Part shown: positions 16,909 through 24,984 of the stretch, piece by piece | Position numbering within the stretch: position 1 is the stretch's first letter | Layout of the letters: the number at the start of each line of letters is the position of its first letter | From: Salinispirillum marinum | Lineage (GTDB): Bacteria > Pseudomonadota > Gammaproteobacteria > Pseudomonadales > Natronospirillaceae | Assembly (NCBI RefSeq): GCF_042651565.1 | Contig: NZ_JBHSDF010000003.1 | Direction: 5' to 3' (one strand) | DNA: 64,000 nt | Translations under genes and position numbers: made by a program | Notes under the pieces: generated by a model | The model's input: the letters and a program-made list of their open reading frames with translations, nothing else | Databases searched by the model: none | What the model was told of the DNA's origin: nothing

Positions 16909-18255
16909 CTACCGCCCGCGCTGTTCCGCAATCCAGGCCTTATACAGTTCACCGCTGCGTTTAACGGTGCGTTCTTGAGTGTCGTAATCCACATACACCA
17001 AGCCGAACCGCTGGCTGTAGCCAAATGCCCATTCAAAGTTGTCCATCAGGCTCCAGGCAAAGTAGCCACGCATGTCGACGCCTTGTTTCATCGCTTCGCC
17101 CACCGCTGTCAGGTGGCGTTCATAGTAGCGTACGCGCTGTTCGTCGTTCACCTTTCCGTCGGCGGTTAGGTGATCATCGCCCGCCATACCATTTTCAGTA
17201 ATAAACATCGGCGGCAGGTTGGCGTAGGTTTGGTGCAGCTTGACCAACAGATACGTTAACGCTTCGGGGTAGACTTCCCAGCCAATGTGCGTGTGCTCGG
17301 CGCCGGTTTGCGGCACAAATTCTGACGCGTCGTTGTGGTCACGCACGACATGGCGGGTGTAGAAGTTCACGCCAATGAAGTCGACGGTTTGGCTGATCAA
17401 CGCCATATCGCCGGGGAAAATCACCGGTTTGAGTTCAGGGTGCTGGTCGAAGTATCCGGCGTAGTATTCCCCGGTCAACAACGGGCAGATAAACCAATGG
17501 GTATCAATGATGTCGGTCCGGTCGGCCGCCGCTTGGTCTGCTGCACTGTCGGTAGCGGGGTATGCCGGGGTGAAGTTCAACACAATTCCGTGTTCACTTT
17601 CCGGTGCCAGACCGCGCATGATGGGCAAGGCTAAGCCGTGCGCCAGCAATAGGTGATGCGCCGCCGTGTACGCCCACGCTGGTTCTTGGTAGCCGGGGGC
17701 ATGTACGCCAATCTGATAACTCAGAAAAGAGCTACAGAACGGCTCATTGAAGGTCGCCCAGTGGGTGACTTTGTTGCCTAAACGGCCAACCACTACTTCG
17801 GCGTATTCCGCAAACGCGTAGGCCGTTTCCCGATTTAACCAGCCGCCTTTTTCTTCTAAATAGTAAGGTAAATCCCAGTGGTACAGGGTAACCACTGGCT
17901 TAATTCCCCGTGTGATTAAGCCATCAATCAGGCGCTCGTAAAACGCTAGGCCCAATTCATTCACTTCACCACGTGCAGGGACGATACGCGGCCAGGCGAT
18001 GGACAGACGATAAGCGTCAACACCCAGGTCTTTCAGTAGGTCTAAATCCTGTTCCCACAGGCGATAATGCTGGCATGCGGGTTCGCCGTTGTCGGCGTTC
18101 AGCACACGGCCTGGCTCGCGGCAGAACACATCCCAGATGCTATCGACCCGACCATCGGTGTGAATATCGCCTTCTATTTGAAAGGCTGCGGTAGCGACAC
18201 CGTAGACAAATGACGGTTGGCGGATGGGTGAATCGGCAGGAATGTTAAAGCTCAT
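16909..18255 (-). CDS. Family GH1 beta-glucosidase
   Basis: A 448-residue glycoside hydrolase of family 1, cytoplasmic, that cleaves beta-glucosides or cello-oligosaccharides. It shows the family opening SFVYGVATAAFQIEG, the acid/base TFNEP (Glu171) and the nucleophile FITENG (Glu354), plus the substrate-site stretch near WSLMDNFEWAFGYSQRFG. No signal peptide. It is the last gene of a minus-strand operon behind a binding protein and two sugar permeases, so imported beta-linked sugar is its likely substrate. The upstream LacI-type gene with three operators probably controls it. Confidence 0.92.
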   Translation of the reverse strand: MSFNIPADSPIRQPSFVYGVATAAFQIEGDIHTDGRVDSIWDVFCREPGRVLNADNGEPACQHYRLWEQDLDLLKDLGVDAYRLSIAWPRIVPARGEVNELGLAFYERLIDGLITRGIKPVVTLYHWDLPYYLEEKGGWLNRETAYAFAEYAEVVVGRLGNKVTHWATFNEPFCSSFLSYQIGVHAPGYQEPAWAYTAAHHLLLAHGLALPIMRGLAPESEHGIVLNFTPAYPATDSAADQAAADRTDIIDTHWFICPLLTGEYYAGYFDQHPELKPVIFPGDMALISQTVDFIGVNFYTRHVVRDHNDASEFVPQTGAEHTHIGWEVYPEALTYLLVKLHQTYANLPPMFITENGMAGDDHLTADGKVNDEQRVRYYERHLTAVGEAMKQGVDMRGYFAWSLMDNFEWAFGYSQRFGLVYVDYDTQERTVKRSGELYKAWIAEQRGR

Positions 18256-18295
18256 AAATACTCCAAGGGTTGAATAGCGGTCAGGCCAAGTGCGG

Positions 18296-19153
18296 TTATT
18301 TCACCGCACCCGACGTAAGGCCAGAAATCATTTGCTTGCTCGACAACAGATAGATAATCAGCAAGGGCACAATAGACAGTGTAGTGCCTAACATCACGGC
18401 ACCCCAAGGCGTGTTGGGAATGCTTTGCACGCTGCGCAAGGCTTGGGTGATGACCTGCATATCCTGACTGTTCAAGATGACCAGCGGATGTAAAAAATTA
18501 TTCCATAACATCACGAACTGCACGATGGCCAGTGTAGCCAAACCGGGGCGCAACAAGGGCAGTACCACGCTCCAGTAAATTCTGAACTCGCCAGCACCGT
18601 CCAGTTTAGCCGCTTCCAGCAAGTCACGCGGGATCGACGCCACTACGTATTGGCGAATCAAAAAGATACCAAAGGGGCTGATGGTGAAGGGCAACCAAAC
18701 CGCGATATGGGTATTGGTTAAGCCGATGGCGTTGATCACCATAAAATAGGGGATCAACGTCAGTACCGGCGGAATCATCATCGAGCAAATCATGACCGTG
18801 AACAGCACATTCCGGCCACGAAAGCGGAACACCGCTAAGGCGTAGCCTACCATGCTGCAAAACATCAAGGAAAACAGCGTGCCCAAACCGGCCACTTTCA
18901 AGCTGTTGTACATGGCGTTCCAGAACGGCATGATTTCTTGCAGTTGGCGGTAATTGTTCACCAACTGATCGCTGAAGGCGATGGTCAGCGTGGTGCTGAA
19001 CATGGTGGTGCGGTCATGGGTGGACAAAATTCCCGACCAGATGAACGGGAACACCGTGATCACCACGCCCATCAGCAACACCAGCCATAAAATCAGCTTC
19101 AGGCTGAGGTCTATGCCACGCTGGTAGTGTTCGTTTTCAAGTATGCGTAGCAT
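18296..19153 (-). CDS. Sugar ABC transporter permease (MalG type)
   Basis: A 285-residue inner-membrane permease with six predicted helices. The EAA loop that contacts the ATPase reads EAAKLDGAGEFRIYWSVVLP. It begins immediately after the stop of the partner permease and forms with it the channel of a CUT1-type sugar importer. No ATPase gene is present in the operon; such systems commonly use a shared MsmX/MalK-like ATPase encoded elsewhere. It lies 40 bases upstream of the beta-glucosidase gene. Confidence 0.9.
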   Translation of the reverse strand: MLRILENEHYQRGIDLSLKLILWLVLLMGVVITVFPFIWSGILSTHDRTTMFSTTLTIAFSDQLVNNYRQLQEIMPFWNAMYNSLKVAGLGTLFSLMFCSMVGYALAVFRFRGRNVLFTVMICSMMIPPVLTLIPYFMVINAIGLTNTHIAVWLPFTISPFGIFLIRQYVVASIPRDLLEAAKLDGAGEFRIYWSVVLPLLRPGLATLAIVQFVMLWNNFLHPLVILNSQDMQVITQALRSVQSIPNTPWGAVMLGTTLSIVPLLIIYLLSSKQMISGLTSGAVK

Positions 19154-20164
19154 TTAATTACCCTCCAAGCCTTTGCGACCGAACAGCCAGAAATAGATGC
19201 CGGTCAGGGTGCCCACGATGACAAACAGCACCCAGGAAATTGCGGCCGCTGAACCCATATCGAGCCATTCCCACGCCACTCGATACAGGTAGTTCGAGAT
19301 CGTCATGCCATTGGTCGCAGCGGTCTGCAGCCCACGCGTCAGCACGTAAGGCTCTTCAAACAGGTTCATGTTACCGATGATGGTGAGCGTAACCGCAAAG
19401 AAGATGAACGGCCGCATCAGCGGAATGGCGATGTAGCGGAAGCGCTGCCAAGACGACGCGCCATCTATTTTCGCCGCTTCGTAGAGATCATTGGAAATGG
19501 TCGCCAGACCGGCGGTGTAGATCACGATGTTAAAGCCCACATACTTCCAAAATACCACAAAAGAAATGGAGTAACGGATCAGCACGTTTTCTTGCAGCCA
19601 AGCAATGGGCATAAAGTTATTGATCCAACCGAAGGCCCATTCGGTAAGCGCACCGTTGGCCAGCCCACTCAATAAATGGTTGATCAAGCCGCTTTGCGGC
19701 GAATACATCACGAAGAAAATCATCGACACCGCAATGGTGGACGTGATGTACGGTAAAAAGTAAGCCGTGGTCAGCCAGTGGCGTGCCCGTGCACCCAAAG
19801 ACACCAAGAGATAGGCCATCGGCAAGGCCACCGCATGCTGGGGTACACCCGATAAAATCGCCATGACAAAGGTATTCCACAGCGACTGCCACAACGTCGG
19901 GTCCGTTAAGGCCAGCGCGTAGTTTTCCAGCCCGACCCAGCGCATAGAACTCAGCCCCGCGACCGGATTCCAGTGGTGAAATGACAGAAACACCATAAAA
20001 AAGATCGGGAACACCCCAAACACGCCAAAGATGATGATGTAGGGCGACACAAACCAGTAGGGCGTGCTCTTGCTGCCAAAGCGCTTGAGCTTGTCCGACG
20101 TGGTTTCCCGTTTGGTTGCCTTCGGCTGTACCGTGGCGGATTGGATTGTCAGGGGATTACTCAT
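19154..20164 (-). CDS. Sugar ABC transporter permease (MalF type)
   Basis: A 336-residue inner-membrane permease, with a polar N-terminal tail of about 35 residues before the first helix and six predicted helices. The EAA loop is EAAKIDGASSWQRFRYIAIP. The frame is open to a GTG at 20218, but that codon lies within an intercistronic hairpin; the ATG at 20164 has AGGA eight bases upstream and gives the usual family length. It pairs with the MalG-type permease directly downstream and serves the binding protein encoded upstream. Confidence 0.9.
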   Translation of the reverse strand: MSNPLTIQSATVQPKATKRETTSDKLKRFGSKSTPYWFVSPYIIIFGVFGVFPIFFMVFLSFHHWNPVAGLSSMRWVGLENYALALTDPTLWQSLWNTFVMAILSGVPQHAVALPMAYLLVSLGARARHWLTTAYFLPYITSTIAVSMIFFVMYSPQSGLINHLLSGLANGALTEWAFGWINNFMPIAWLQENVLIRYSISFVVFWKYVGFNIVIYTAGLATISNDLYEAAKIDGASSWQRFRYIAIPLMRPFIFFAVTLTIIGNMNLFEEPYVLTRGLQTAATNGMTISNYLYRVAWEWLDMGSAAAISWVLFVIVGTLTGIYFWLFGRKGLEGN

Positions 20165-20208
20165 GACCAGATCCTGAGAAAATAAACGAAGAATTCGATA
20201 CTGGAACA

Positions 20209-20258
20209 GGCCATTCACCGACCACCACCGGCAGAATGTACCGGCGGAGTGAATGGCC
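20209..20258 (-). promoter_or_regulatory. Intercistronic stem-loop after binding-protein gene
   Basis: GGCCATTCAC (20209-20218) and GTGAATGGCC (20249-20258) form a perfect ten-base stem around a 30-base loop that can itself pair. It sits between the stop of the substrate-binding protein gene and the first permease. No T-run follows, so it more likely stabilises the upstream transcript or causes partial termination, as known between malE and malF, giving more binding protein than permease. Confidence 0.6.
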
Positions 20259-20269
20259 TTTTCTATGGC

Positions 20270-21496
20270 TTAGCGGACGCGGCGGCGAATCTGCGCGTCG
20301 GCGTTGCGTAACGCAGTGGCGATGGGCATACCATCGTTCAACACTTGCTCAAGCGCGGTTTGAATAACCAACGATTGGGCAATCAAGTCACCTTTGTGCG
20401 GTTCAACCGCCGTGACGTTTTCGGCAATTTCCGCAAACATCAGACGAGCTTGCTGACCGCGCAAGAACTCGATGGGCTCATCGAAGCTGGCGTCGTCATA
20501 GGTGCCAGTATGGGCAGGGAAGGCGGCAATGTTTTTGAACCCGGCCAGTTGGTTTTCGGCGCTGATCATGTGTTCGATCAGGCTCCAAGCTGCTTCCGGG
20601 TTGCTGGACTGCTTAGGAATACCCAGGAAAGAACCACCCCAAGAACCGTAGATTCCGCCCGGCAGGTGGCTTACACCCCAGTTACCAGCCGTTTCTGGTG
20701 CCATCCAGTTTTGCAAGTGGCCCAACAACCAAGCACCGGACATTTGCGTTGCAAAGGTTCCTTCACGGAAACCGGTGTACCAATCTTCCGTCCACTCGCT
20801 GATGTTGCCGTCTAAACCGGCATCACGGACTTCTTTCGCCAACTCGAAGGCGCGTACAAAGCGATCACTGGTGACAATCGAATTGCCGTCGGCATCAAAA
20901 TACAGGCCGTTACCGGGTTCAACGTTAAAGTTGATGTACGCGGCGGCAATGGCAGCGGCGTTACCGATCAACAAAACACCGTGTTTTTCTTTCAGCTCTT
21001 TACCGTAGTCAATGTAGCTGTCCCACGAGGCCATCACATCGCTCAGGTTGTAGCCCAAGTCTTCCATATAGTCGCGGCGGAAATACATGACGCCGGGTCC
21101 CAAATCCACCGGCACAGCGTACTGACGGCCATCACCACCCTTGCCTTGTGCTACGGCGTATTCCGCGTAGTTACTGGCGTGTGGGGCGAAGCGGTCGGTC
21201 AGGTCAACAAAGCCACCTTGGTCAACAAATGAACCGACGAAGCCCACGTCGATCAGCACCACATCACCGGCCCCTTGGCCAGTGGCCAGATTGGTCGCGA
21301 TTTTGTTGTGGTGGTCGCCGTGGTTGTTCATCAGTTGCTCAACGGAATGACCCGTTGCCGCTTCAAAAGCGGGCAAAATACGGTTCAGTTGACTGTCGTA
21401 GTCCGGGAAGCCATCAATGCGCAATTCGGCGGCTAACGCGCCAGCGGAGAGGGCGAACGAAGCCAGCGCAAGGCCAGCGGTGTGTTTCAGTTTCAT
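20270..21496 (-). CDS. Sugar ABC transporter substrate-binding protein
   Basis: A 408-residue periplasmic binding protein of the CUT1 (family 1) type with a Sec signal ending in LSAGALAA. The mature protein starts ELRIDGFPDYDSQLNRILP and contains the aromatic sugar-site stretches typical of the family (GPGVMYFRRDYME, WTEDWYTGFREG, GAWLLGHLQNW, GGSFLGIPKQSSNPEAAWSL). Context with a GH1 glucosidase suggests beta-glucosides or cellobiose as ligand. It is the first transport gene behind the LacI-type regulator gene, from which it is separated by 97 bases. Confidence 0.9.
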   Translation of the reverse strand: MKLKHTAGLALASFALSAGALAAELRIDGFPDYDSQLNRILPAFEAATGHSVEQLMNNHGDHHNKIATNLATGQGAGDVVLIDVGFVGSFVDQGGFVDLTDRFAPHASNYAEYAVAQGKGGDGRQYAVPVDLGPGVMYFRRDYMEDLGYNLSDVMASWDSYIDYGKELKEKHGVLLIGNAAAIAAAYINFNVEPGNGLYFDADGNSIVTSDRFVRAFELAKEVRDAGLDGNISEWTEDWYTGFREGTFATQMSGAWLLGHLQNWMAPETAGNWGVSHLPGGIYGSWGGSFLGIPKQSSNPEAAWSLIEHMISAENQLAGFKNIAAFPAHTGTYDDASFDEPIEFLRGQQARLMFAEIAENVTAVEPHKGDLIAQSLVIQTALEQVLNDGMPIATALRNADAQIRRRVR

Positions 21497-21593
21497 GGAA
21501 TGCCTCCAGTTTACATGTTGTTTTTATCGTTTTTATGGTTTTCGTTTTACGGTCTTGCTTATGGGTCTTGCGTAACGTAGTGCACGTCATGGG

Positions 21594-22595
21594 TCATTTT
21601 TGGGGACTGACAGACTCCCGAACGACCAACGACGGATCAAAATGGTGTTGTGTGGCATGCGGTCGTTTTTCGGCCAATGCCACTGCCAACTGCCCGGCCT
21701 GCACACCCATTTGTCCGATGGGTACATGCATGGTGGTGAGGCCCGGTTCAATGTAAGCAGACATCACAATGTTGTCGTACCCCGCCACCGAGAGCTGCTT
21801 GGGCACCGCAATGCCCTGGCTTTTGGCCAAGCGAATAGCGCCATAGGCCATCAAATCATTGCTGCACAAGACCGCCGTCATTGGCTGATCGCGGCGCAAT
21901 AGACGTTCCATCGCCAAGCTACCGCCGGGTTCGGTGTAATCACCTTCCACCACCAGCTCGGCACGGTAGGCAATACCAGCGTTGTCCAACGCTTGGCGAT
22001 AACCTTGCAAACGGTCGCGGCTGTCGGACTTGTACAACGGCCCGGTAATGCAGGCGATGTTGCGGTGCCCTTGGGCAATCAAATACTCGGTCAACAGGCG
22101 GCCGCCCAACTCGTTGTCCAGATGAATGCACTGCGCCGCCAGCTCGGGGACGAAGCGGTTCACCAACACAATAGGGCAGTCCGTGCGCTGGCTTAAGGTG
22201 AACAGTTCCTCGTCACTGATGGCGTCTACATGCAGAATTAAGGCATCAACCTGACGTTGCAGCAGGAATTCAATGGCGTCGTTCTCGTCGTCCCAGTTGC
22301 CGTGGCCACTGGTGACGATCAGGTGCTTACCCAAGGCACGTACTTCTTGTTCCACCTGATACATCAAGTCGCCATAAAAGGGGCCGCTTAAATCGCCCAC
22401 CACCATACCAATGGTGTCGGTTTTGTTGGTGGCCAGCGCACGCGCGGCGTTATTCGGTGTGTAATCCAACTGCGCCATGGCCGCCCGAACCCGCTCTTGC
22501 GTTTCTTCCGCCACCCATTTATTGCCGTTCACCACGCGCGATACGGTGGCAACAGAAACATTGGCAAGGCGTGAAACTTCTTTGATGGTGGCCAT
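21594..22595 (-). CDS. LacI-family repressor of the beta-glucoside operon
   Basis: A 333-residue LacI/GalR regulator. The N-terminal HTH and hinge read IKEVSRLANVSVATVSRVVN and AARALATNKT, followed by a periplasmic-binding-protein-like ligand domain (GMVVGDLSGPFYGDL, VNRFVPEL, GHRNIACITGP, VAGYDNIVMSAYIEPGLTT). It is probably a CelR/BglR-like repressor released by a beta-glucoside. Three TGTAA-N-CGGTTACA sites lie upstream of its own start, so it represses itself and, by read-through, the transport genes that follow on the same strand. Confidence 0.9.
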   Translation of the reverse strand: MATIKEVSRLANVSVATVSRVVNGNKWVAEETQERVRAAMAQLDYTPNNAARALATNKTDTIGMVVGDLSGPFYGDLMYQVEQEVRALGKHLIVTSGHGNWDDENDAIEFLLQRQVDALILHVDAISDEELFTLSQRTDCPIVLVNRFVPELAAQCIHLDNELGGRLLTEYLIAQGHRNIACITGPLYKSDSRDRLQGYRQALDNAGIAYRAELVVEGDYTEPGGSLAMERLLRRDQPMTAVLCSNDLMAYGAIRLAKSQGIAVPKQLSVAGYDNIVMSAYIEPGLTTMHVPIGQMGVQAGQLAVALAEKRPHATQHHFDPSLVVRESVSPQK

Positions 22596-22609
22596 GGTGT
22601 TTGTCCTAC

Positions 22610-22623
22610 TGTAAGCGGTTACA
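22610..22623. promoter_or_regulatory. LacI-type operator O1
   Basis: TGTAAGCGGTTACA, an imperfect palindrome of the CelR/LacI form with central CG, 15 bases before the repressor start codon. Confidence 0.7.
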
Positions 22624-22668
22624 TGCTGGGCTAAAAAAACCGACTTACTGTGTTTTGTTTTATTGTTA

Positions 22669-22682
22669 TGTAACCGGTTACA
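22669..22682. promoter_or_regulatory. LacI-type operator O2
   Basis: TGTAACCGGTTACA, a perfect 14-base palindrome placed directly downstream of the predicted -10 box, where bound repressor would block transcription. Confidence 0.8.
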
Positions 22683-22684
22683 GG

Positions 22685-22713
22685 AGAGTATTCATAAAAA
22701 TAGGACTGGTCAA
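22685..22713 (-). promoter_or_regulatory. Predicted promoter of the lacI-type operon
   Basis: On the minus strand TTGACC (22708-22713) and TACTCT (22685-22690) are separated by 17 bases, a good sigma-70 pattern. Operator O2 overlaps the expected transcription start. Confidence 0.55.
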
Positions 22714-22817
22714 GCTGATGTGTACGTAAAATACGCAAATTATCGCATGGACTGGTTTCTTTGAAGCAGTAAGCGGGTAGTAAGTGGCTGTTTTCTGAGG
22801 AAAAATAGCCGATTAAC

Positions 22818-22831
22818 TGTAATCGGTTACA
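22818..22831. promoter_or_regulatory. LacI-type operator O3
   Basis: TGTAATCGGTTACA, centred 149 bases upstream of O2. With O1 and O2 it could support repression by DNA looping. The DNA between 22596 and 22925 has no gene and holds only these sites and the promoter. Confidence 0.65.
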
Positions 22832-22925
22832 TTTTGTATCAGGTTTGTAACGATACTGGATAGGCTATGGTTGGCATTAACCTTCGTATTTAGTCTGGTG
22901 TCTGTTGAAGCTGTTACTACGTTCT

Positions 22926-23620
22926 TTAGCCACAATACCGGCCCCGCTGTTCTTCTATTCGTTGTTCGATTATACGCCGTTCACGCTCAAGTTCGCGCTG
23001 CAGTTCTTCCTCACTGGGCAGTACGGTGAGGTATTTCGAGGCAAACAGTTGTTGGCTGTCTTTAAGCACGGAATACTGGGCGACGGTGTGGTTGTGTTCG
23101 CTGCATAAAATCAGGCCGATGGTGGGGTTTTCTCTTGTGCCTCGGCGGCGACTGGATCTTTTTCACGGCTGGATAGTAGGCGTTCGTAATACAGGGTGCC
23201 GATCTGGCGTTCTAGGGCGCGACTACTCCAGTGCTGACCAGCGGCTTCGTCCATATACCATGCCCGAGCATCAGAATTTTCTACCCGCAGTAACACGCGG
23301 TAGTGTGTCCAACTCAATTCGGGACGCACTGCGTTCCAAATTGGGAAGCATTGATAAAATGCTCGCATATTACGCAAGTTACGGGCATCAAACCCTTTAC
23401 CAAATTCGCCAGTCAGGCGGATGGATAGCTGCTCAAGCTGTTGTCTACCGTAAGCAGCGCGGCTGTCGCCTTGCTGTTCATGCTCGATAATCAAACGGCC
23501 AATGTGCCAGTAGGTGTGCACCATGGCAGTGTTGACGCTGCGCTGGATTTGCTGACGTGCCTGTTGCACTAACTCGCTGATGTGATGGTAAAGCGTATCG
23601 GTGGTGGGGAAATCATTCAT
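22926..23620 (-). pseudogene. yhcG/DUF1016 nuclease gene with internal deletion
   Basis: The first 165 codons (from ATG 23620, behind GGAAGGAG) encode the N-terminal domain of a YhcG/DUF1016 protein, with HISELVQQARQQIQRSVNT, YWHIGRLIIEHEQQG, FGKGFDARNLRNMRAFYQCF and LYYERLLSSREK. After EAQEKT the frame should continue into the PDDEXK nuclease domain. Instead the DNA jumps, in another frame, to ENPTIGLILCSEHNHTV and ends with KYLTVLPSEEELQRELERER before a stop at 22926, which is the normal C-terminus. About 150 codons holding the catalytic core are missing and the frame is shifted. The product cannot be an active nuclease. It lies at one edge of an accessory island. Confidence 0.85.
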
Positions 23621-23763
23621 TGGTCGGCTCCTTCCTAATACTGACCACAGTTTATACCCTGAGTGCCACAACAGAATGCACCCAATGGCTGTGCTGACAC
23701 CAATATGTCGTTAATGCCAGGCTCAGAGAACCGTTTTTGATCAACCGAGCCTGATGCGTGTTG

Positions 23764-24015
23764 TTACGCACTACCTGCTACACAGCCGTTTTCCTTTAAA
23801 ACTCGTTTGGTAGAGGCCGGATTATTCTTTAACAAAGCTGCCGGTCGAATCGGGCGCTGCACCAGGTTACCACCACAGTTGGGGCAGTGACCGTCCAGTA
23901 CCGTTTCAGCACAGCTCACACAGAACGTGCATTCAAACGTGCAAATCACCGCCTCCAAAGATTCTGGTGGCAGATCTTTGTCACAGCACTCACAGTTTGG
24001 TCTTAGTTCTAGCAT
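23764..24015 (-). CDS. DUF1272 zinc-ribbon-like protein
   Basis: An 83-residue protein of the DUF1272 family. It has paired cysteines in a pattern expected to bind zinc: PNCECCDKDLP, ICTFECTFCVSCAETVL and GHCPNCGGNL, followed by the family phrase VQRPIRP. Function is unknown. It lies among cassette genes on the same strand but I found no clean attC pair around it; the inverted repeat AGGCTC/GAGCCT at 23720-23755 lies just beyond its stop. Confidence 0.85.
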   Translation of the reverse strand: MLELRPNCECCDKDLPPESLEAVICTFECTFCVSCAETVLDGHCPNCGGNLVQRPIRPAALLKNNPASTKRVLKENGCVAGSA

Positions 24016-24061
24016 ATACGTTCCTCACCTATTCACTCTAGAATTCGGGCTTTTCTTGGCG

Positions 24062-24099
24062 GCACACATACTTTCGCAGGTATAGCATGGTTATGTTTC
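24062..24099 (-). repeat. Probable degraded attC of the toxin-antitoxin cassette
   Basis: Directly at the toxin stop the minus strand reads GAAACATAAC (24090-24099). This is the exact reverse complement, ten of ten bases, of GTTATGTTTC at 24721-24730, ahead of the antitoxin gene. Matching of the post-gene R'' box with the cassette's first bases is the mark of an integron cassette. The remaining arm (CATGCTATAC, loop, GTATGTGTG) pairs only weakly and no good R' box follows, so the site seems decayed. Confidence 0.45.
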
Positions 24100-24390
24100 G
24101 TTTGCTGGCAATTTGAGCTTCCTCTCACTCCGCCAGACTCGTATGAGCACAACCTCTTTAGCCTGCCTGAGATAGACAACTCGAAACGGCACGTGAATCA
24201 ATTCGCGAATATGATCCATGTTGAATTCAGGAACAACTCGGTCAGTATCAGGGTGGATTTGAAGCATTTCACAGTGCTCTAGGATAGCAGCCACGAAATC
24301 ATCACTGATAGGTGGCACATCCTGCTCTTTGTAATACTCCTGAACTGCTTGTAAGTCCTCAATAGCGGACTGTGCGATGCGTAATTCCAT
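24091..24390 (-). CDS. RelE/ParE-family toxin
   Basis: A 99-residue toxin of the RelE/ParE superfamily. The fold signature is IAQSAIEDLQAVQEYYKEQ, then HCEMLQIHPDTDRVVPEF, IRELIHVPFRVVYLRQ and VVLIRVWRSERKL, as in ParE-like proteins. ParE members poison gyrase and RelE members cut mRNA; sequence alone does not tell which applies here. It follows the antitoxin gene with adjacent stop and start. Pairs like this are frequent passengers of chromosomal integron arrays, and the flanking R''/R' match supports that here. Confidence 0.85.
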   Translation of the reverse strand: MELRIAQSAIEDLQAVQEYYKEQDVPPISDDFVAAILEHCEMLQIHPDTDRVVPEFNMDHIRELIHVPFRVVYLRQAKEVVLIRVWRSERKLKLPANET

Positions 24391-24660
24391 TTACTTGATG
24401 CCCAACGTTTTCTTGGCGTCCTCCAACGATATGGTGTTGCCCTCGCGAACATCCATAAGCCCCTGTGCCACCGCCTTTACAAACCGCAATTCCTCGGCAG
24501 TTCTCTCATAATCCTCGAGCCCCTGCACAACAGCTATGCCGCGGCCACGGCTGGTAAGCAGGATTGGGCGATGCGTTTCTTGTGCTCGACCAACCACCTT
24601 TCCGGGATTGATTTTAAGGTCTGATAGAGGAACGACATCCTCGGAAAATTTCACCTGCAT
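24391..24660 (-). CDS. Phd/YefM-family antitoxin
   Basis: An 89-residue antitoxin. The N-terminal Phd/YefM DNA-binding fold is visible in VVPLSDLKINPGKVVGRAQ, HRPILLTSRGRGIAVVQGL and EDYERTAEEL; the C-terminal tail (GNTISLEDAKKTLGIK) should bind the toxin. It neutralises the ParE-like toxin encoded immediately downstream and probably represses the operon through the GGTGC/GCACC repeats just ahead of it. Confidence 0.87.
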   Translation of the reverse strand: MQVKFSEDVVPLSDLKINPGKVVGRAQETHRPILLTSRGRGIAVVQGLEDYERTAEELRFVKAVAQGLMDVREGNTISLEDAKKTLGIK

Positions 24661-24682
24661 AATGATTGCCTAGCCAACGAAT

Positions 24683-24714
24683 TGGTGCCATTAATAGCAC
24701 CAGTTAACAGGTGC
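24683..24714. promoter_or_regulatory. Operator-like interleaved repeats of the TA operon
   Basis: TGGTGCC (24683), GCACCA (24697) and GGTGC (24710) make two overlapping inverted repeats with seven-base AT-rich centres, 23 bases ahead of the antitoxin start. This is a common layout for Phd-type autoregulation. The two repeats compete for the middle arm. Confidence 0.5.
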
Positions 24715-24723
24715 GGTAAAGAA

Positions 24724-24800
24724 ACATAACTATTGAAACCATTAAGCGGTTATACAGCAGCGCAGCAGCGGCTATAGCCGCCATTGATATCTGATTGTAG
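24724..24800 (-). repeat. attC-like site before the TA cassette
   Basis: The minus strand ends in an R'-like box GTTATGT (24724-24730). Inside, GCGGTTATA (24746-24754) pairs with TATAGCCGC (24773-24781), and ATTAA (24741-24745) pairs with TTGAT (24784-24788) past two unpaired bases, as in attC stems with extrahelical bases. The R'' end is not a good match to any cassette start. The stretch 24801-24885 shows nothing further. Confidence 0.4.
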
Positions 24801-24885
24801 TCATAGTGCACGAACTTGGCATGGCGGGGCCCCGTAACCTGTTTCCTTACATACATGAGACTACAGGGCTGAAGTTTTTTTACAG

Positions 24886-24977
24886 CCTCAACGCCCCGCA
24901 CAAGGGCGGCCAAATAAGCGCAGCGTTTTGGCTGTCCCAGCGACCAACGGGAGCGATTGCTGCGGATTGTTATATGT
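24886..24977 (-). repeat. Integron attC site (HEPN cassette)
   Basis: A 92-base site on the minus strand starting with R'' ACATATAAC, eight bases after the HEPN stop, and ending with R' GTTGAGG. CCGCA near the R' end pairs with TGCGG near R'', CAA with TTG past an unpaired C, and GCCAA with TTGGC inside. The central text with GCCAAAACGCTGCGCTTATT resembles attC sites of marine gammaproteobacterial integrons. R'' is complementary at eight of nine bases to the start of the same cassette (GTTATATGC at 25849-25857). Confidence 0.75.
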
Positions 24978-24984
24978 AAAGCAG

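Noticed and set aside
21497..21593. A fourth LacI-type operator before the binding-protein gene
   Set aside because: Only TTTACA and GCGTAAC fragments are present; no palindrome with the TGTAA-N-CGGTTACA form.
22902..22912. GTTGAAGC as R'' partner of the cassette start GTTGAGGC at 24886
   Set aside because: One mismatch, no folded arms and two kilobases away; not convincing.
23715..23760. Inverted repeat CAGGCTC/GAGCCTG after the DUF1272 gene as an attC
   Set aside because: No R' box of the GTTRRRY type follows and the R''-like text does not match any cassette start; it may be a plain hairpin.
24704..24913. Open frame of 69 codons on the minus strand ahead of the antitoxin
   Set aside because: It lies across an attC and an attC-like repeat, has no ribosome site and no family resemblance; the DNA is better explained as cassette junctions.
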